Shown in pieces: positions 23,769 to 36,473 of a stretch of DNA of 64,000 nt. Position 1 is the first letter of the stretch, and the number at the start of each line of letters is the position of its first letter. A program made the position numbers and the translations under genes. The DNA lies in contig JXTC01000014.1 in assembly GCA_002914845.1 (NCBI GenBank), positions 1,842,740-1,906,739 of the forward strand. The letters run 5' to 3'. The notes beneath the pieces are model-generated. The model worked only from the letters and a program-made list of their open reading frames with translations, had not been told where the DNA came from and did not search any database. The stretch comes from Trema orientale. Its lineage: Eukaryota; Streptophyta; Magnoliopsida; Rosales; Cannabaceae.

Positions 23769-26589
23769 ATGCCTGTGAAGAAAGAGGTCTGCCGGAACTT
23801 TCAGCGTGGCAGGTATCATTTGTAAATGCCCTTTTGATTTTGGTTTTTCATTTTTCATTTTCTAAATGTTCTTATTTTGTTGTGCTTGTTTCTTTCAGCT
23901 GCCAATATGGTCAACGGTGTAAATTTCTTCATGTGACTTCGCAACAACAAAAGCCCCCAAATAATATTTTTTCATATCAACAACAGCAACAACAGAAGCC
24001 CAACCCTTATGGTTTTGGTGTTCAAAACAATCCTCAACCAAAAGGGGCCCCTGATTTTGGATCCAAATCCAATCAATTTAAGGTCTTCTTCTTGTCCCCG
24101 TTTTCCATTTAGCTTGTCCATTATTAATATCCATGATGGGTAGGTCGAGTGGTAGGTAGGGTTCGGTTTCTCATGGGGACTTACCAAGTAATATACTAGA
24201 GTTTCCTGCCTCCCAAAAACTCAAGTTTGCAAAGCGAGTTTGAGGGATTTTTGGGATATCGAAAAATCGAAGAAGCTATTTATTAAGTTCCTTTGTGTCA
24301 TCGAGAATGACAGTGATGAATGGCAGGATTTCTTTTACAAGTGTTTCAATTCAGCAATCTGATACATTGTTCTGCTTCTTAGTATTTGCTTTGCTTGTGT
24401 GTTTTTGTAACTTATTCAGCCTTTTGAAAACTCATGGACTCGCTCCTCCGCCCACACTGCCACTAGTACATCTGAAAAGCAGAGCCAAGCTACCAATCAT
24501 AAGTAACTTCGTATTCACGGCTGTGTTAGTGTTACTTATTTCATTCCTTCCCTGTTGTAAGTCGCACCATTAATCAATTTTGGATCAATGTCTCAAGGTG
24601 TACGGATCCCGAATCCTGTAGACGCATAATTGTTGAAGATTTTGAGCAAGAAAGGCCCCTTTGGAGGCTTACGTGCTACGGTCACTGGAAAAAGTATGTG
24701 TAGCTCACTACATTTCATGTTGGCATTTTAAAAGTTTCAAGAAATTTTATTTGGCAGTTTAAATTATTTGGGGAACTTGCTGAAGCAGTTGATAACAATA
24801 GAAACCTTAGATAAGTTTGTGGAGATAACACCAGGAATATTGGAGAAACATGAGGTAATCTTGCAGGAAAACCTCGTGATAGTGATATGCTGAAGACAGG
24901 CCATAATGTTTTATTTTATTTTATTTTTTCTGTTTTGTTTCCTAGAAACCAGACGGCCATATTGTCTTAGGTACATGGCATTTTCGTGTTGATTTGTCTT
25001 TCTTTTGACTTGATAATTTATGCACATTGTCCACACTATACTCAATCTGTTCTTTCAATGACTGAAATTATCAATTCTTTGAACCAAGTTTCTGGATTGT
25101 TTTCTTCTAGTGCTCCTTGTGACATTGTTGGCGACATTAGCTATGAAGAATTGAGGGCAGCAGCATATGATGATGCTAAGCGTGGGTTGAGTTTGCCATC
25201 AATTGTAAGAATATCTAGTATTTGGTTATTTTGGTACTGGTGGTTTATCAGTTGACAGTTTCTCATCTTGTTATCACATTTTGGTACAGGTTGATAGAGA
25301 GCGAAATTTAGTAAATTCTAAGGTGCTAGAATTTGAAAACCTGTGCAAATCCGGTTCCACTACACGAAATTCAACTCCTGCAAACCAAAATACTTTTCCT
25401 GTAACTGGTCCAAATGCATTTTCACAAAATGCTCAAGGAGCCCCTGCTTCAGTCTCAAGCTTTAGTCAACTGGGTACATCACTCAATATGGGATTTGGAC
25501 CTAGGTAAGTCTCACTGTTGTTTGTTCTTGGTTACTATATTGGATTTCCTGCTTATGGCTGAAACTACTTCATACGGTTTGAACATATTTTACACATTTA
25601 AATAAATGATACAAACATAAATTGTATTGATGACAAATATAAACTTTGGTCGACCTTCAACAGTCAATTGACACTAGTGGAAACTCGAATGATCAGGCTT
25701 GTGTACATAGGGATGTATTAACGTATTGAAATCTTGTTATCTTGCACTTCTATGGGCTTCTGTAACTTGTTGAGCTGTTGTTTCTTAGGCATCCTGCACC
25801 TTTAAACAATCCTGTTGTTCAGCCAAATCCTTTTGGTGTTTCTGGCCAGACTTCAAGTGCATTTGGGATAAAAGATTTGTCTTCTCAAAGTCAAGGTAAA
25901 ATTTCAGAGATTTTATATATGTGATGCTTTTTCTGTATGACTTCTAGTTGACATATTGCTGTTTTAAATGGTGGCAATTTCCTGCCCATACGGTAGGAAG
26001 TACATTTACCCCTACTCCATTCTTCGGCAATAATAGCTTCATGAGAGCTGAAAGTAACCCATTTACCACATCAACAGTTTCCAACCAATTTCTGGGGGCA
26101 ACTAACAACCATTCACCCGTTCCATTCATGGGGCTCAATTTTAGTTCTAATGCGAATGGACCGGTAACTACAGAGCTTCAGCAGGGGTAAGTCTCTCAAT
26201 TTAAGTTCTTGATTTTGAATTTGGTAGCTTTAACATTTCATAGTTCAGGGAATGATTTTTGCTTGTTGTGTCTTTTATTGGTGTGTCCGTTGGTTATATT
26301 TTTTGATAAAACTTGTAAATAGTGACAATTTATGATTTGTATAGTGCTTGTTCTATTGGATATCATGTTTAATTTGGGTTGTTTTGCCAAATTACACGCA
26401 AAGAGAGGAATCCTCTAGAGTGGATCCAAGTGTATGGTCAAGAAACAAGTGGAGTCCTGGAGAGGTAAGTGCACAGCTATATATTGTTAAGCAGCTTAAT
26501 TTGATAGGTCACTTGTTTTTTGAATTACAATTCTGTCTATTTGTTGCTAGATTCCGGAAGAAGCACCTCCAGATGCATTTTGTTACTAG
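23769..26589 (+). CDS. CCCH zinc-finger FG protein, C3H16/NUP42-like, ten exons
   Basis: Probable orthologue of Arabidopsis zinc finger CCCH protein 16 (At1g75340), related to the nucleoporin NUP42, which works at the nuclear pore in mRNA export. Exons: 23769-23812, 23899-24082, 24420-24502, 24598-24693, 25111-25204, 25290-25504, 25789-25895, 25997-26186, 26404-26464 and 26551-26589, total 1113 nt, 370 residues. The N-terminus MPVKKEVCRNFQRGSCQYGQ continues to RCKFLH: a Cx7Cx5Cx3H finger at residues 8-27. Then come a Gln-rich stretch, the family block KCTDPESC...LTCYGHWK, and PCDIVGDISYEELRA. The C-terminal half is FG/PF-rich and ends with the conserved VWSRNKWSPGEIPEEAPPDAF. The start is the first ATG in the finger frame; an overlapping open frame from 23723 is out of phase. 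It is shorter than I recall for the Arabidopsis protein, mainly in the FG region. Confidence 0.92.
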
Positions 26590-28850
26590 GAATTCGAATG
26601 CCTGCTGTGCTGTAACAGGGAAGACTCTCATTAGCAGCGAACTTGAAGTTGCTTTTGTTTAGTGTGTTAAGCTTGCGAGAAGAGACAGGAGTTACGGCTG
26701 TACAATTACTTTACCTATCAACTTGGACGACGGAAAGGAATCGACATTATTCTAGGTCTGAGAAACCACATGTAAAGAAAGAACATAAGCAACACAACTC
26801 GGTGGCTTTTTTTGGTTATCATAAATAAACAATAGCTTCTGTGATTTTTTGAGCATAGAAAGCTGAGAATATTTAGTTTGGAAATATATTTAAAAAAAAA
26901 AAATTGTGTTAAGATTTTAGAGCAAATATTATACTCTTGAAACAGAATACAGGTTCAATGTTTCCCGGTTACAATTTTTAAAAACTTCCTGGTTCATGTT
27001 TATATCAGACCGAATGGGGAGAGTTAATTATTCTCATTCCTCCTCTGGTATTCACTTGTATTTGGAATCAATCTCTGTATGAATTTTTATGTCTATTAAT
27101 ATGTTTCATTAGAACTGAAAAATTTTATACATAATTTGGACTTTAGTCATTCTAAGTAGTTCGATGTAGTTTGATTTTATGCAATTTAACTTGAAATCAA
27201 TTTACTCAATGAATTTGATGCAAATTGAATTTACACTATGTTTTGTAGAGGTGAAAAAGAGAGAAGTGGAGAAAAAATGAGTTTGGCAGGTGAAAGAAGC
27301 TCGTGGGAGAAAAATAAAGTGGCGCCCACCAAATATTAGGAGGACCCTGTCAAGGTTTATTATTATTATTTTTTTTTCTCGAGAGAGAGGGTCTGGATAA
27401 TTACAAATATAAATTGTATAGTTTTTAATTTTTTAAAAATTTAAGCCTCCTTTACATTTTACCTCTTGAAGTCTAACATAAATTTTTATTACATCACTAT
27501 AACATTTAGTTTCAGGGAAAAATTTTTAATTTTTAATTGAAGTTCTTTTTTTTTTTTTTTTGAAATTAATTGAAGAAAATTTAACTCTTCTAAAGTATTT
27601 TGAAACAACAAATATATCAAAACACCTGCTAAGTTAATAGAAAGTTGTTCTCGAACGATACAAAATGAAAAAATAAAAGGAATAAATTTATACTAATCTA
27701 GATGCTTTTTATAAATCTTTTTTGTTTCAATACACTTATACACTTAAGGAACAGTGTACCTTAATCAATTAATTTTTTTTCCAAAATTAGATATTAGAGG
27801 GTAAAAATAAATTTTCAAGAACAAAGGTTACATTTAAAAATAATAAAAATTACAGAGGATATGAGGACTTTATACCACTGTGCCGTTCTATATACTTTTC
27901 TATATCTCATACTTTTTCTTTCCTTCCCACTTTTTTTTTTGTTGTTGTTGTTTCGCTATAAAGCTGTTGACTGTTGTGATGCCCACTTTTTTAACCTAAT
28001 ATAATCTGATTGATTTTGAACATCTTAAGAATTTAAGATGAATCTTTATTTCTTAGACCTCGGTTGACAACTTCTATTTTATTTTATTTTTTTGGTGAAG
28101 TACTCGGTTGACAACTTGACACAGAGATGAAATCCAAAAGGTGTATTAGGACAATAATTTTGCAGTAATATATATTTTTATTATATGTTATTATGTTGTA
28201 ATTATTAATGACAATTAAGAATTAAAATGTTGGTGTTTTGTTAAGATTTTCATTTGGAAACTGTGTCGTAATCAAGGTGGCAATTTTCACTTCACACTAG
28301 TGGAATGAACTAACCAACGTAATTATTAGATTGTATAGATTTAAAATCTATTACAAATTTATACCTTAACATTAATTTAATGCAATTAATTTATCAAAAT
28401 ATCGTTTAAAAAATTGAAAATAAACCCTATAAAAACTTATCCGAGAATAAGATTATTAAATCATCCTGGTAAATTAACTGCTCTAAATTAGTGTCAGGGT
28501 ATAAATTTATAACAAATTTTAAATCTAAGGATCAATATTAATAATAACCAAAACACAAGATACAAACTGAATAAAATATCAAAATATAAGGTATAAAATT
28601 AATATTATCTCTTTAATCTAATATAAACTAGATCAATTAAATTTTTTTTATTAGATTCGATGGATTTCGGTTTTGATGCAATCCAATTTAATGTATGTAA
28701 ATAAATAAATGTGAATGCCAAATTTGTATATACCTTAGCACATATTCAAATAATTTATTTTTAAATGGTTAATATTTGTTGGCAAATAGTTAGTGTATTC
28801 GTTATTTGTTAAAAAAAAAAAAAAAAAGTTGGTGTATTCGTTGTAGTCAT
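26590..28850. other. 3' flank and intergenic DNA
   Basis: No gene is visible. About 28320-28615 is a partial copy of the long inverted-repeat element at 36474-36823, sharing words such as gtgtcagggtataaattt and aaggatcaatattaataata. Confidence 0.5.
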
Positions 28851-28925
28851 TTTGGCGCGTAGATACGGCTATCTTATCTCATCGCTATTCACCCTGCACA
28901 ACTCAAAAACCCTCTCTCCCTGTCA

Positions 28926-30941
28926 ATGCTTCATGGCCATGCCCAACGCTCACCATTTCCGCTTCTTCAAACCACAAATCCCAAAACCCTTTTCCACTTC
29001 ATTCACTTCTCATCTCAATCTCAGTCTCAGTCTCAGTCTCGTCATTTTCCATTGCATTCGACCTTGTCTTCTCTTGCTGAACCACTTCTCCGTCGAGACC
29101 CACCTGAGAACTCATCTTACGCAGCTGTTTTCCAGTTCCTCACTGGCCGGAGCTTGCTTAGATTAGGCCGTCAGGTCCATGCCCACATGGCCTTGCGATC
29201 GCTCGAGCCCGACGCTTTCGTCGGAGCCAAGATGATCGCAATGTATGCGAGTTCCGGTGATCTCGACTCTGCTGTTACTACTTTTAATCGGATTAATAAC
29301 CCTTCTTCGCTTTCGTATAATTCGATTATTCGAGCTTATACTTTGTATGGATTTCCCCAGAAGACAATTGGGATTTACTTTAGAATGCGGTCTCTAGGCC
29401 TGAAGGGTGATAATTTTACGTACCCTTTTGTGCTAAAGTGTTGTGCGGACTTATCGAATGTTTGGATGGGAATATGTGTTCATGGGATAAGTTTGAGAAT
29501 TGGATTGGAGATTGATATGTATGTGGGTACTTCTTTGATAGATATGTACGTCAAGTGTGGCGAAATAAGTGATGCCCACAAGTTGTTCGACAGAATGATT
29601 GTTAGAGATATTTCGTCTTGGAATGCGTTGATTGCTGGTTACATGAAGAATGGAGAGATTGGTGTTGCTGAGGATTTGTTTGAAGGAATGGCGCGAAAGA
29701 ATATTGTTTCTTGGACTACTATGATTTCAGGGTACACACAGAATGGGCTTGCAGAGAGGGCATTGTTTGTATTTGATAAGATGTTGGAAGAAGATTCAGG
29801 GGTGAAGCCTAATTGGGTAACAATAATGAGTGTTCTACCTGCATGTGCACATTCGGCAGCACTTGAGCGTGGGAGCCAGATTCACAAGTTCGCCAGTAAG
29901 ATTGGTTTGGACTCTAATGTCTCTGTGCAGACAGCTCTTGTTGCAATGTATGCTAAATGTGGGGGTCTTGCTGAGGCTAGCCAATGTTTTGATAGGATAC
30001 CTCTAGAAAAAAAGAATTTGGTTGCTTGGAATACAATGATAACTGCTTATTCTTCTCATGGACGTGGATTAGAATCTATATCCACTTTTGAGGAAATGAT
30101 CAAAGCCGGGGTTCAACCTGATACAATCACATTTACAGGATTGTTATCTGGATGCAGTCATTCCGGTCTTGCTGATATGGGCTTGAAATACTTCAGTTGC
30201 ATGACGAAAGCTTACTCAGTAGAACCAGAAGTTCAGCATTATGCTTGTGTTGTTGATCTTTTGGGTCGAGCGGGGAGATTGGTGGAAGCAAACAAGCTCA
30301 TTAATAACATGCCAATGCAAGCAGGACCGAGTGTCTGGGGTGCCTTGTTAGCTGCTTGTCGGAAACATCGCAATTTGGAAATCGCCGAGGTTGCAGCTAA
30401 AAAGCTGTTCATTCTAGAACCAGATAACAGTGGCAATTATGTCCTACTCTCCAATATGTATGCTGAAGTTGGCATGTGGAAAGAAGTGGACAATCTGAGA
30501 GCTATGCTGAAAAGTCAAGGCATGAGGAAAACTCCTGGCTGTAGTTGGATTGAGGTCAATGGGAAAGCTCATATGTTTCTTGGTGGAGATACTTCTCATC
30601 CTCAGGCAAAGGAGATTCATGTGTTCTTGGAAGCATTGCCTGAGAAGATTAAGGAAGCTGGTTATGTACCTGACACTAGTCTCGTTTTGCATGATGTTAG
30701 CGAAGAGGAGAAAGAGCATAATCTTACTACCCATAGTGAAAAGCTTGCCATTGCTTTTGGACTTCTAAACACTAGTCCTGGTGTTGTTCTTCGTGTAACC
30801 AAGAACCTTCGCATTTGTGTTGATTGTCACACAGCCACCAAATTTATATCGGAAATCTATAGACGAGAGATAATTGTAAGAGATGTGAATCGGTTCCATC
30901 ACTTTATAAATGGGTCATGTTCTTGTGGAGATTATTGGTGA
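28926..30941 (+). CDS. PLS-class PPR protein with E and DYW domains
   Basis: Organelle RNA-binding protein; DYW-type PPR proteins mediate C-to-U editing in plastids or mitochondria. It is intronless, 671 residues. About residues 1-75 are Ser/Arg/Pro-rich, consistent with a transit peptide, and include a QSQSQSQS run encoded by (CAGTCT)n. PLS repeats run from about residue 80 to 490 (for example TSLIDMYVKCGEISDAHKLF, SWNALIAGYMKNGEI). The E region follows (GCSWIEVNGKAHMF), then a complete DYW deaminase-like domain: HSE at 603-605, CVDC at 631-634, a second zinc site HH...CSC at 658-667, and terminal DYW. The catalytic-type HxE...CxxC set is intact, so the protein is likely active in editing. 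The ATG at 28926 is the first in frame. The exact Arabidopsis counterpart and target site are not recognised. Confidence 0.93.
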   Translation: MLHGHAQRSPFPLLQTTNPKTLFHFIHFSSQSQSQSQSRHFPLHSTLSSLAEPLLRRDPPENSSYAAVFQFLTGRSLLRLGRQVHAHMALRSLEPDAFVGAKMIAMYASSGDLDSAVTTFNRINNPSSLSYNSIIRAYTLYGFPQKTIGIYFRMRSLGLKGDNFTYPFVLKCCADLSNVWMGICVHGISLRIGLEIDMYVGTSLIDMYVKCGEISDAHKLFDRMIVRDISSWNALIAGYMKNGEIGVAEDLFEGMARKNIVSWTTMISGYTQNGLAERALFVFDKMLEEDSGVKPNWVTIMSVLPACAHSAALERGSQIHKFASKIGLDSNVSVQTALVAMYAKCGGLAEASQCFDRIPLEKKNLVAWNTMITAYSSHGRGLESISTFEEMIKAGVQPDTITFTGLLSGCSHSGLADMGLKYFSCMTKAYSVEPEVQHYACVVDLLGRAGRLVEANKLINNMPMQAGPSVWGALLAACRKHRNLEIAEVAAKKLFILEPDNSGNYVLLSNMYAEVGMWKEVDNLRAMLKSQGMRKTPGCSWIEVNGKAHMFLGGDTSHPQAKEIHVFLEALPEKIKEAGYVPDTSLVLHDVSEEEKEHNLTTHSEKLAIAFGLLNTSPGVVLRVTKNLRICVDCHTATKFISEIYRREIIVRDVNRFHHFINGSCSCGDYW

Positions 30942-31437
30942 TTAACATTTCCCTTAATATGTTGGGGAAAAAGGAACTAGTATAGATTTTTTGGATGACA
31001 GGATTATATTTTTCTACCATCATGTGCCTGGATGAATATCTTATAATGTAATTTTTCAGCTTCATTGGTTTTGCCACAAGGAAGACAGGAACCAGTACCT
31101 CGAGGAAAAGAGAGATTGGATTTCTCAAAAGCCACAATTTACCTCCTGAGGTAAAAAAAAAATAGTACGTAAAAGAAAAAAAATTAGAAAGGTGTGAGAT
31201 AGATAGATAGAGAGAGAATTTAGTTCCACTAGCATGATGTTAAGGTTAACCGTACCATAGCATGAATGATTCTGAACTTATTAAGGGTTGTGAAATATGT
31301 TTCACGTTACATTTATGTTTCTAGATTATTTATTGTTGAAAATAATAACATGTAATATGTGCAATATATAAGGTTACAAACGAATATAATAAACTTCTAT
31401 ATTAAACTTTAAGACAATTATAAAGTTACCAAAAGTT
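30942..31437. other. PPR 3' flank
   Basis: No gene is visible. A short (GATA)n/(GA)n run lies near 31197-31215. Confidence 0.5.
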
Positions 31438-32469
31438 TGTTCCAACCCGGAATTTCAGTTGCACTTTTAGAAACGCCGAGGCCTGTGTACGACACAGTGT
31501 CTTTAAAACTGATTCGCTCCCTCCGGTAGAATGCTTGAGAACTTCTCGAGCGTCAGTTTTCTAGGATACAACGATAAAGAGTAGCAGGTGAAGCACCAAC
31601 ACCTCTACTCTATGAACTGGATAGCTTTGAACTCAAACACACTAAAACTCTAGCTACGAAGATTTTTGAACACTCGAAGAACTTTAGAACTCAAGAATAC
31701 TTGAGAGAGGATGGCAGAGAGAAATTTCTGATTTGGTGTGTGGAATGAGGAGGGGAAGCTCTCCTCTTATAGTCTCTAAGGGATGACTTGGTAGCAAAAA
31801 CCAGAAAGTTTTCCATTAATTTGAAAACGTTTTCCAACCATTAGCATGGTTGTTGCTAACGTTTTTTGCCATTAAAATGGTTGTTACACTTGCCATGTTA
31901 AAACATTTATCATTTTTATGGCATGGCAGTTTCAACATGCAAAACGTTTTTTTGGCTCGGCAACAAAAAGTTGGGCTTATTATGATCCAAGTTTCGGCCA
32001 AGCATTCGTGTCCACAAGTGTGGGCACACACGAGCCCATATAAATTCAAGCCCAATCTCGAAGATTTGCACCTCTCCTGCGCACGCCTGAGAGAGCATCT
32101 GTGGTAGTTATTCTTACCACCATTACAAAACAAGGTTCTATATAAACCAATTGCATTATGCATTTCTCACCAATGTGAGACTCCAATATTTCCTTTCATT
32201 TTTCCATTTCAATAGTGCACTTTTGAGCAACAATTTCTCATTCATCCGTGCACCATTTTGAGCGTGTAAATATACGAAATCGATATCCTCGTGGAGGAGA
32301 ACAAGAATTCACCAAGACCTTCCATCAACAAGATGTGGGTCCCACTCAATTTTTAGCTTTAAAATGGTTCATGAAAATGGGTTCTAATACACACAATTAG
32401 ACTTACATGGGCTTCCAAGCCCAAGACAAGCCCAATATATATTAATCTATATTAACCCATTTTCCAACA
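31438..32469 (-). mobile_element. Probable solo LTR, minus orientation
   Basis: On the minus strand the block begins TGTTGGAAAATGGG and ends GGGTTGGAACA, so it has TG...CA borders of plant LTR type. Inside, on the same strand, gtctcacattggtgagaaat is followed by a TATA-like box (ggtttatatagaac), a usual LTR promoter layout. About 1,032 bp, with no internal domain or second LTR. The flanks show no clear 5-bp duplication, so the borders could be off or the element recombined. Confidence 0.55.
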
Positions 32470-32497
32470 TTTATTATATTATTGATCTATTATTATT

Positions 32498-33290
32498 CAT
32501 TTATTTTTCTACTGGTTCTTTCTTTTCAACTGTTGTGCAATTGCTATTGTTCAGGCATTTGCTTCTTGAGTTTTGGATGCTAGTGGGGTGGATGATAAAG
32601 AATTAGAAAAGAAGCTTGGTCTGTATTGAATTTAAAGGCGATTTAATTGTCTTCCTATTTGTGATTTAACAGGGAATTGTGATGGAAGTTAATCCATATT
32701 TGCAAATTATATGTCAGAGGAGATGTTTGTTGCAGAGAATGTACAGATAGTATTACTTTCTAAAGAAAATTTTATGTGTATTAAAACTTGTCTTTCATAC
32801 GGGGCTTTGGGTTCTGCACAAGGAGTCCAGCATGATTAGTGCTGTACCTTGGAAAATTCTGCTGGTACATTTAAAGGCAGGCATTATGTCTTATCCTTTA
32901 CTTAGTCCACGTGCAATATTTTTTATTTGATAATTGTGTAGTTAAGAACTTATTGCCTTTAAATTTGCACTTTATCTTGTTTATCATGAAGTTCTTTTTT
33001 CTAAATGGGCGAATCTATTTTCTTGGATAGGTTTTGTTCCTATCTACTGTAGTGGTATAGGTTTCTTCATGGTCAGATTTATAGAAGACATTTCAGAATG
33101 AAAAATAGTTTGAAAGAAAAAAGGGGTGCATTGAATCATACTATTCTTAGATTTTCAATTGAACTGTTGCAATTTGTAAACGTTGTATTGACGTTTTACA
33201 TCTCTTTTTTGTCTTAATGATTTGAATAATTTAAATTCTTTTTCTACCTCCCTCTCTCACTGCTTATTCTAGGTTTTTTTGTCTGATATT
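32498..33290 (+). pseudogene. Decayed partial copy of the DUF1475 gene (intron 2 to intron 3)
   Basis: This stretch is collinear with about 11280-12470 of the DUF1475 gene. Shared blocks are catttgcttcttg, then aaacttgtctttcata, an exon-3-like segment at 32803-32880 (tgggttctgcacaaggagtc against tgggttgtttacaaggagtc), and a downstream ctactgtagt block. The exon-like part still reads open (WVLHKESSMISAVPW) but its acceptor is altered (cataacag in the gene, catacgggg here) and other exons are not found. It abuts the probable solo LTR. Confidence 0.75.
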
Positions 33291-34750
33291 ACTTCATGGA
33301 AGAGGAATCTGAAGAGATTAAGGAGGGACATAAATATTGGGTTGGGGGGGTCTAGGTGCTTTCTGGATTACAGCTTCCTTTATTAATTTTAGTTTTTCAG
33401 CTAGAGTTACAGGTTACTTAAGTTAAAGAGTGAAGGTTCCCTTCCAATCCTTGAAGGATGTTTCTTATTCGAGTATTTTAAAACCAATTATCATGCCATG
33501 GATTAAATTAAACCTGTGATAGGTTTAAAATGATGGATTATGTACGAGGAGTAGGCAACTTTTTTTAATGAATGTGTTATACCCTTAATGTTTTACCATA
33601 GTCTGTTATAACAATTTCTTTCAGAAACAGATGATTGGACCTATAATCTGGTCCTCATCTTCTCCTCCCATAAACACAAACAACTGCAGAAGCTCTGTGT
33701 AAGATCCATGACCATGCTTTTTCCGTAGCTCTTATTGCATTCATTTGTACATCGTGACTGATTTGTGCCACACAATCTGATTTCTGTATAGTAATTTTTA
33801 TAGATAATTAATTACTTCATATAATCAAGTCAATAAGTAATGGCATGAGAAATGAAGGTATAATGTTTTAGTATCCTCCTATTACGAGAATCACACAAAC
33901 ATAGAGGTTGAAAAAATATAATCGTAAGCAAGCACTTCTTGTTGATAGCATGAAAACAGGTACATTTGTAACTCGATGTCATACAATTCTAGTACTATAA
34001 AAATTCAAAAGGAATCTCTTAACCATGGGATATGTGCCCGCATAATACATGCAAAAAACGACTAGAAAGTTACTTCACAGAATATAGATGCTTCTTGGCT
34101 CACAACTGCCATTTACTAGGAAAAAAATTCATTATAATGTTTCGAGTGGAGGCTGCAAAGTTTTTTCTGCTATTTTATCCGAGTGATAATGTCCAGTGAC
34201 TGTTCTAAATTATACATAATTTTTTTCGCTTCAGCTCAAGTATTGTCGGGCTTTTGAAGCCTAATAGCAGATGAACCTTTACATGGAGGCAAGTAAGGAG
34301 GTTCATTGATACTTTGTCTCATGAGTGCCACCCTTTTTTTTTACTGTCATAACAGTGTTCATTCCCCAAATTAGATGTCAATTTAAATGACAGAGCCATA
34401 ACCCCACTTCTGCCATGATTCACCGCTGTCAATACTGTTTTGGTATTCTGATATGATAAATTTCAAAAAAAAAAAAAATTACATTAAAAAAACCCTCATG
34501 TTTCCTAATGCTGGACAATATTTTGGACCAAAACCATTTACCCTTCTCAACTGTTCGCTCCGTCTATACAATGGATGTGATTGATTCAAAACCTCGCGAT
34601 GATGTTAGTATATGAAAATTGCAGAATAATTTTCACGCATAAAAGCGGCCAAATGGGTTACTCTGCATGTGATAGGGATTCAATTTGAATAGGATCCCTT
34701 TTTGAGTCTGAGATTGGGTAATTTATAATATGTGTCGAAGTCAAAGATTA
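33291..34750. other. Intergenic DNA
   Basis: No gene, RNA gene or clear repeat recognised. Confidence 0.45.
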
Positions 34751-35571
34751 TAAGGACTGTTTCGCATTGTTTTTTATTTTCTGTTTTCAGAGTTCTATTT
34801 TCAAAAATAAGAACAAAAATTGTTTTATAATGTTTTCAGAAAACAAGAGATGTTTGACAAATATTTTCTAAAAGTAGCTTTTAGGAAAAAAAATTAGATG
34901 AATATTAAAAATCATATTTGTATTATAAAAAAAATATTTAAAGAGAAAAAGTCAAGAGGTAGTGATGGGAGATAAATTCAAGTGAAGAAAGAGAGAAGGT
35001 AATGAAAGATAATAATGAGAGAGAAGAAGTGATAAGAGAGAATAAGAAAATACAAAGTGTTGAGAAAGATAGAAAAGAAAGAAACTAATAAAAAACACAA
35101 AAGAGAGAAAGTGATAAGAATTCATGGAGAGAGAAAATAAAGATAAAAGAAAGTCATAAAAACAAAATAACAATAGAGAATGAGGAGAAATAATGTGATT
35201 TAAAAAAAAAATGAAGAGATAAAAAATGATGGAATAAAACGAGGAAAGAGAAAATGATGAGAGAGAATGAGAAAAGAGAAAGTGATGAGAGAGAATGAGG
35301 ACAAAGAAAATGATCAGAGAGAGAAAAAAAGTTATGAAAGAACGTGTATATGAAAATTATGTGAAAGAATAAGTTTTTTTTTTTTTTTGAAAAGAAAAAA
35401 TTAAGAAAAAACAACATTTTGTTATTCTCTGAATTTTTTGTTATCTTTAATTTTGTTTTTAAAAATTGTTTTAAAAGTACAATAACAAGTACCTTTATTT
35501 GTTCTCAGAAAACAATTTTCTATTTTTAAAAACAAAAAACTATTTTTTAGTTATGATGCCAAATAGTCCCT
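34751..35571. mobile_element. MITE-like element, GA-rich interior
   Basis: The left end taaggactgtttcgcattg and the inverted right end tagggactatttggcatca match closely, and both continue into tttctgttttcag / aaaattgttttctgag type sequence. The interior (34930-35400) is a long purine-rich low-complexity stretch with many gagagaa words. No target duplication was seen. Confidence 0.65.
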
Positions 35572-36473
35572 ATGCTCCATAAATATATGTTTTAGCCTAA
35601 GTTTTTGTTTGTGTAAAGAGTGAGAAAGCAACAGTCAGAAACATGCCAGAACTGTGAGAAGAGTTAAGAGAGATAGGCAAAACGTATATTGAGTTTTCAT
35701 TATAGCTTTTATTGCAACATCCTGTAATGAGTCACTGCTGTGCATCAAAACTCACAGCCAAATCACCATAACAAATCGGACAAGGTGTGGACTAAAATGA
35801 ACTTAACAACTAATACTAAAACAGGAATTGCAGGTATGTCACTGATATCTTAAATATTTTGGGGGTGGCATAAGAACACAAAGAACGAAAAAGAGAAGGA
35901 ACTAAATGACATGAAGAAGAAAAAAAATCAATATAGGAAAAGTGTATATATCTTTAAGCATGTTTGCATCATTGTATATGAAAGTAAATAATTGATTGAA
36001 GCAGGGCAGAGATTACAGAGTAATTCCAACTTAAAATTGCATAAAAAGCTTCTAATGGTATCGTCCCACCGATTCCAATAATTTGTGATCCAGTCCTACA
36101 TTAAGGACAGACCAAATACATCTAAAAGAAAAAATTTGTGCGCACATGTGAATTCGAAGTTCCAATTCAACTTGAAGGATTCAGTGTCGGTAGTTTGTTG
36201 TTATACAAATGGAAAGAGGTCCTGAAAAACGATGCCTTTAGTCCCACATTAGAAAAAGTTAGGACACCACTTTTAGAGGGTTTAGAAGGGAAGATTCCTT
36301 TATAACTTACGTGGCATGGCAAACCATATGACAGTATAAAATTATTTCTCATTTAATTTTCATAAATAAAAATAATTATAATATATAAAATTATTCTTTA
36401 TTTAATTTTTTCAAATAAAAATAATGATCATTTAAAAATTTAAAATTCTGAAAAGTCTTTTGTTTTAAAAAAA
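35572..36473. other. Intergenic DNA
   Basis: No gene recognised. At 36240-36310, gtcccacattagaaaaag followed by ttataactta resembles an LTR promoter fragment on the plus strand. Confidence 0.4.

Noticed and set aside
23723-24112. 129-codon open frame over the first zinc-finger exons
   Set aside because: It reads through an intron and is in the wrong frame in exon 1; the CCCH frame is better supported.
28852-29166. Open frame overlapping the DYW PPR start
   Set aside because: It begins with TTG, is out of frame with the PPR gene and shows no family.
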